Assembly: GCF_047663525.1 (NCBI RefSeq)
Contig: NC_092591.1
Span: forward strand, 26,321,001 to 26,385,000
Source: Anas platyrhynchos
Lineage: Eukaryota; Chordata; Aves; Anseriformes; Anatidae
Direction: 5' to 3'
DNA: 64,000 nucleotides
The notes under the pieces were generated by a model. The model was not told where the DNA came from. It did no database searches and was given only the letters and a program-made list of their open reading frames with translations. The position numbers were made by a program, and so were the translations under genes. This document shows, piece after piece, positions 63,201 through 64,000 of the stretch. Numbering within the stretch: the first letter of the stretch is position 1; each line of letters begins with the position of its first letter.

Positions 63201-63814
63201 CAAATCTCTGAAGTCTTCCCTTGCTGGACACACAGTGCCAGGTATTTGACCAACAAGTTGTATCCAATGTCACCGTTACTTTTTGCCACGTGAGTCAGCA
63301 AGGACTTAGCCACGTCGATGGAGCTGTTGTACCTGATCATACTGTTAAACATCACTTCTTCGAACATTTCGGGTGCCTGAAAGCTTTCCCTCAGCCTGTT
63401 CCATTCCTCAGTCTGTAAAGGTTTTTCTGGAGGCTGCACGTTAGCAAACTTATGCCTCAACGCAATGGGACTTAGCCGTTTCTTGGGGGCTCCCGCAGAG
63501 GAAGGGAGGCGGAGTTTCTCTTCAGGTATTTCTTTATTCTCCTCATCCCATCCTTTTTCTTCTTCATACACAACTTCAGGCCTTTTCTTGGCAGGAAAGG
63601 CATCGGCTCCTCTGGGACCTGCGGGTAGAGCCGTGCTGGAGGAGGTCACCGAACTGACACCGCCAACTTTTTCCCAGCTGGGGCTGCCGAAAGCGACAGC
63701 GAGCAGCTGCTGACCCCTCGGAACGGGCCAGAGCGCACGGCACCTCCACAGCACCCCCTGCATCCCCTGGTGCCTGGCTCGAGAGAGGAGCGCCATCACG
63801 GGCGGTACCGCCAT
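18950..63814 (-). CDS. PRORP: PRORP (KIAA0391/MRPP3), catalytic subunit of mitochondrial protein-only RNase P, whole coding span
   Basis: Cleaves the 5' leader from mitochondrial precursor tRNAs, acting with the TRMT10C-HSD17B10 complex. Seven coding exons join in frame: 63814-62799, 61706-61659, 58255-58123, 45729-45622, 22357-22209, 20748-20553 and 19090-18950, giving 596 residues (human 583). Residues 1-47 are Arg-rich without acids (mitochondrial targeting). Residues 75-110 are charged. About 165-330 is the helical PPR-like domain. The metallonuclease (NYN/PRORP) domain follows. The catalytic Asp set is D419 (IVIDGLN), D488, D489 (SEDDAF) and D509 (TRDF), with the same spacing as human D409, D478, D479 and D499. 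Zinc ligands are C358, C361 (CPVC), H567 (TWHIP) and C588 (WLCLH). All are present, so the enzyme looks functional. Introns 3 and 4 are 12.4 and 23.3 kb. It is on the same strand as PSMA6, upstream of it. Confidence 0.96.
19091..20552 (-). other. PRORP: PRORP intron 6
   Basis: 1.46 kb, AT-rich, GT-AG. No repeat or nested gene recognised. Confidence 0.85.
20553..20748 (-). CDS. PRORP: PRORP coding exon 6 (active site)
   Basis: Completes Ile485, then [20 protein letters not shown] through GGNPMKFL, to residue 550. It carries three of the four metal-binding aspartates (D488, D489, D509). The acceptor is TTAAG with a weak pyrimidine tract; donor GTAAGT. Confidence 0.95.
20749..22208 (-). other. 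PRORP: PRORP intron 5
   Basis: 1.46 kb, GT-AG. It includes a purine-rich plus-strand stretch around 21420-21730 with an imperfect internal duplication of about 33 bp (21573-21605 and 21692-21725). No known repeat family recognised. Confidence 0.8.
22209..22357 (-). CDS. PRORP: PRORP coding exon 5
   Basis: Encodes [20 protein letters not shown] then [10 protein letters not shown] through FFFAEN, residues 436-484, plus two bases of Ile485. Acceptor TTCTGCAG, donor GTAAGT. The [10 protein letters not shown] segment is near-identical to the human protein as remembered. Confidence 0.95.
22534..22556. repeat. (AAC)n microsatellite
   Basis: About seven tandem AAC units at the 5' end of PRORP intron 4, 180 bp from the exon. 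Confidence 0.9.
27151..27197. repeat. 25-bp tandem duplication
   Basis: GTAAATTAGTCTCAAAGTCC plus TC occurs at 27151-27172 and again, identically, at 27176-27197, so the period is 25 bp. The perfect identity suggests a recent slippage event. Confidence 0.9.
27613..27635. repeat. (CA)n microsatellite
   Basis: Uninterrupted CA repeat of about 11.5 units in PRORP intron 4; likely polymorphic. Confidence 0.95.
28833..29232 (-). repeat. CR1 LINE 3' fragment, about 400 bp
   Basis: The plus strand starts ATCATAGAATCCTAGAATC, the reverse complement of the CR1 octamer tail. It continues through GACCTCCAAGATCATCCAG, GACAACCCATTCCAATGCC, CCTCTTGTCCTATCACTAG and AATAAGGTCTCCCCTGAGCC. The element is on the minus strand and 5'-truncated. 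It accounts for a 126-codon minus-strand open frame here, a remnant of no independent coding value. Confidence 0.95.
32502..32533. repeat. 16-bp perfect tandem duplication
   Basis: TTAGACTACAGTATGA occurs twice back to back (32502-32517 and 32518-32533), just after an A-rich run. Confidence 0.95.
35108..35136. repeat. 12-bp perfect inverted repeat
   Basis: CTATGAAGCATC at 35108-35119 and its exact reverse complement at 35125-35136, separated by TAAAT. It forms a clean 12-bp stem with a 5-nt loop on either strand. Confidence 0.9.
36690..36890 (+). repeat. Old, diverged CR1-type fragment
   Basis: The reverse complement contains a run like CTGTGGCAATGAGTTTTACA followed by a diverged segment and GTTTCCTTTAAACC. 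The plus strand carries a TTCTATCAGTGGCAATTACA-type segment ending GGGAGGCAG. Both match, with many changes, the 3' part of ancient amniote CR1 copies as I remember them. Boundaries are rough. Confidence 0.55.
36899..36919. repeat. (TAAA)n microsatellite
   Basis: Five TAAA units directly after the old CR1-like fragment. Confidence 0.9.
41829..42387. promoter_or_regulatory. Cluster of homeodomain-type sites (possible enhancer)
   Basis: Contains two perfect 12-bp palindromes, ATGTAATTACAT (41829-41840) and TTGTAATTACAA (42376-42387), which share the core TGTAATTACA. Between them is a run of TAATTA-type sites at 42113-42145. Such spacing suits dimeric homeodomain binding. Regulatory function is inference only. 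Confidence 0.3.
45622..45729 (-). CDS. PRORP: PRORP coding exon 4 (first catalytic Asp)
   Basis: Exactly 36 codons, [20 protein letters not shown] then [16 protein letters not shown], residues 400-435, starting and ending in phase 0. It holds catalytic D419 in IVIDGLN. Acceptor TATTTCAG, donor GTAAGT. It is isolated by 12.4 and 23.3 kb introns. Skipping it would keep frame but remove an active-site residue. Confidence 0.95.
45730..58122 (-). other. PRORP: PRORP intron 3 (12.4 kb)
   Basis: Canonical ends. It includes a GC-rich block at about 47440-47870, long A runs near 49081-49102 and 51183-51211, a plus-strand exon-like pair at 52293-53184 (see findings), a C-rich, G-poor plus-strand region at about 53640-54720, and a short CA run at 55370-55383. 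No CR1 recognised in this intron and no proven nested gene. Confidence 0.8.
53640..54720. other. Strand-asymmetric C-rich, G-poor region
   Basis: Over about 1.1 kb the plus strand has clearly more C than G. In the line from 53761 I count about 20 C to 6 G, and in 54541 about 21 to 8. There are many CTAACC- and CCAAAC-like words. It may be a decayed repeat or a skewed unique sequence. I do not recognise a family. Confidence 0.45.
58123..58255 (-). CDS. PRORP: PRORP coding exon 3 (zinc CxxC)
   Basis: Completes Ser355 and then encodes [20 protein letters not shown] through FRKTSPQ, to residue 399. It supplies zinc ligands C358 and C361. Donor GTAGGT, acceptor GATACAG. Confidence 0.95.
58256..61658 (-). 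other. PRORP: PRORP intron 2
   Basis: 3.4 kb, GT-AG. A sense-oriented (plus) CR1 tail lies at 58352-58410, within 100 bp of the exon 3 acceptor. The rest is AT-rich with no recognised gene. Confidence 0.85.
58352..58410 (+). repeat. CR1 LINE 3' tail, about 60 bp
   Basis: Reads GGGGTTGGACCCGATGATCT, then CTCGAGGTTCCTTCTAACCC, then CTACAATTCTGTGATTCTT. This is the last part of CR1 with its octamer tail, in plus orientation and heavily 5'-truncated. Confidence 0.9.
61659..61706 (-). CDS. PRORP: PRORP coding exon 2 (48-nt small exon)
   Basis: Completes Ser339 and encodes [15 protein letters not shown], residues 340-354, plus two bases of Ser355. It is the linker between the PPR-like and zinc/nuclease parts and corresponds to the human segment around VPGKQWKGQF. 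Acceptor ACATTAG, donor GTAAAT. Its length is a multiple of 3. Confidence 0.92.
61707..62798 (-). other. PRORP: PRORP intron 1
   Basis: 1.1 kb, donor GTAAAT. A 164-codon plus-strand open frame (62375-62869) runs through it into exon 1 and is most likely chance. Nothing else recognised. Confidence 0.85.
62799..63814 (-). CDS. PRORP: PRORP coding exon 1 (targeting peptide and PPR domain)
   Basis: 338 codons plus two bases of Ser339. It begins [20 protein letters not shown], a basic mitochondrial presequence. The conserved part starts near residue 134 (TEEWNRL) and runs through [40 protein letters not shown] and [13 protein letters not shown] to SIKLWFE. M1 has C at -3. M7 (63796) has G at -3 and G at +4 and may be used as well, leaving a targeting peptide in either case. 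Confidence 0.95.
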
Positions 63815-64000
63815 CGGCTCACGGCGCGGGGAGCTGGGGGTGCCGGCAGCCTGCGGGGGGAAGGGCCATCAGCTCCTCTAGAACTACAACTCCCAGCGTG
63901 CCACGCGGCCCGGCGGCGGCGCGCTGCCTGCTGGGAAATGTAGTCTCCCCCCGCTTTTCCCCGCGTTTCCGCGCCGGAGCGCTGAGGAGCGCGGCTGCTG
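63815..64000. promoter_or_regulatory. Compact GC-rich promoter of PRORP, probably shared with PPP2R3C
   Basis: CpG-dense, with no TATA box. Two ZNF143/THAP11 (Staf)-type motifs face each other: ACTACAACTCCCAGCGTGC (63883-63901) on the plus strand, and ACTACATTTCCCAGCAGGC on the minus strand (63926-63944). In human, PRORP and PPP2R3C are head to head, so the plus-strand sequence from about 63950 is probably PPP2R3C promoter or 5' UTR. No PPP2R3C codon is visible here. Confidence 0.75.

Overview
The window is vertebrate nuclear DNA, almost certainly from a bird and probably a galliform (chicken-like). The evidence is two intron-rich genes with GT-AG splice sites, CpG-island promoters, and CR1 retroposon 3' ends of avian type. 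There are no bacterial-style genes, no tRNA or rRNA genes, no CRISPR array and no recognisable provirus. From known synteny (human 14q13; I expect chicken chromosome 5, not tested here) the order is PPP2R3C - PRORP - PSMA6 - NFKBIA, and the window covers the middle of that block.

Layout. 1-4120 is intergenic DNA 3' of PSMA6. 4276-14186 (minus) is PSMA6, proteasome subunit alpha-1: seven coding exons that I could join into an uninterrupted 246-residue frame, with a poly(A) signal at 4143 and a TATA-less CpG-island promoter around 14.2-14.5 kb. 14530-18560 is the spacer between the two genes. 18950-63814 (minus) is PRORP, the protein-only catalytic subunit of mitochondrial RNase P: seven coding exons, 596 residues, with introns of 12.4 and 23.3 kb. 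63815-64000 is a compact GC-rich promoter with two inverted ZNF143/THAP11-type motifs. It is presumably shared with PPP2R3C, which should begin just beyond the right edge.

Both genes look intact and housekeeping. PRORP keeps all four catalytic aspartates and all four zinc ligands, and PSMA6 keeps the alpha-subunit signature. They are neighbours on the same strand but act in different places: PRORP trims the 5' ends of mitochondrial tRNAs, and PSMA6 is a structural ring subunit of the 20S proteasome.

No clear new biological system is visible. The best candidates for a second look are a possible antisense two-exon transcript in PRORP intron 3 (52.3-53.2 kb), a cluster of homeodomain-type palindromes in intron 4 (41.8-42.4 kb), a MAF/NFE2-type element upstream of PSMA6, and the paired inverted promoter motifs at the right edge. 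Exon boundaries were worked out by hand from reading frame, splice sites and remembered human proteins. No alignment or database search was run.
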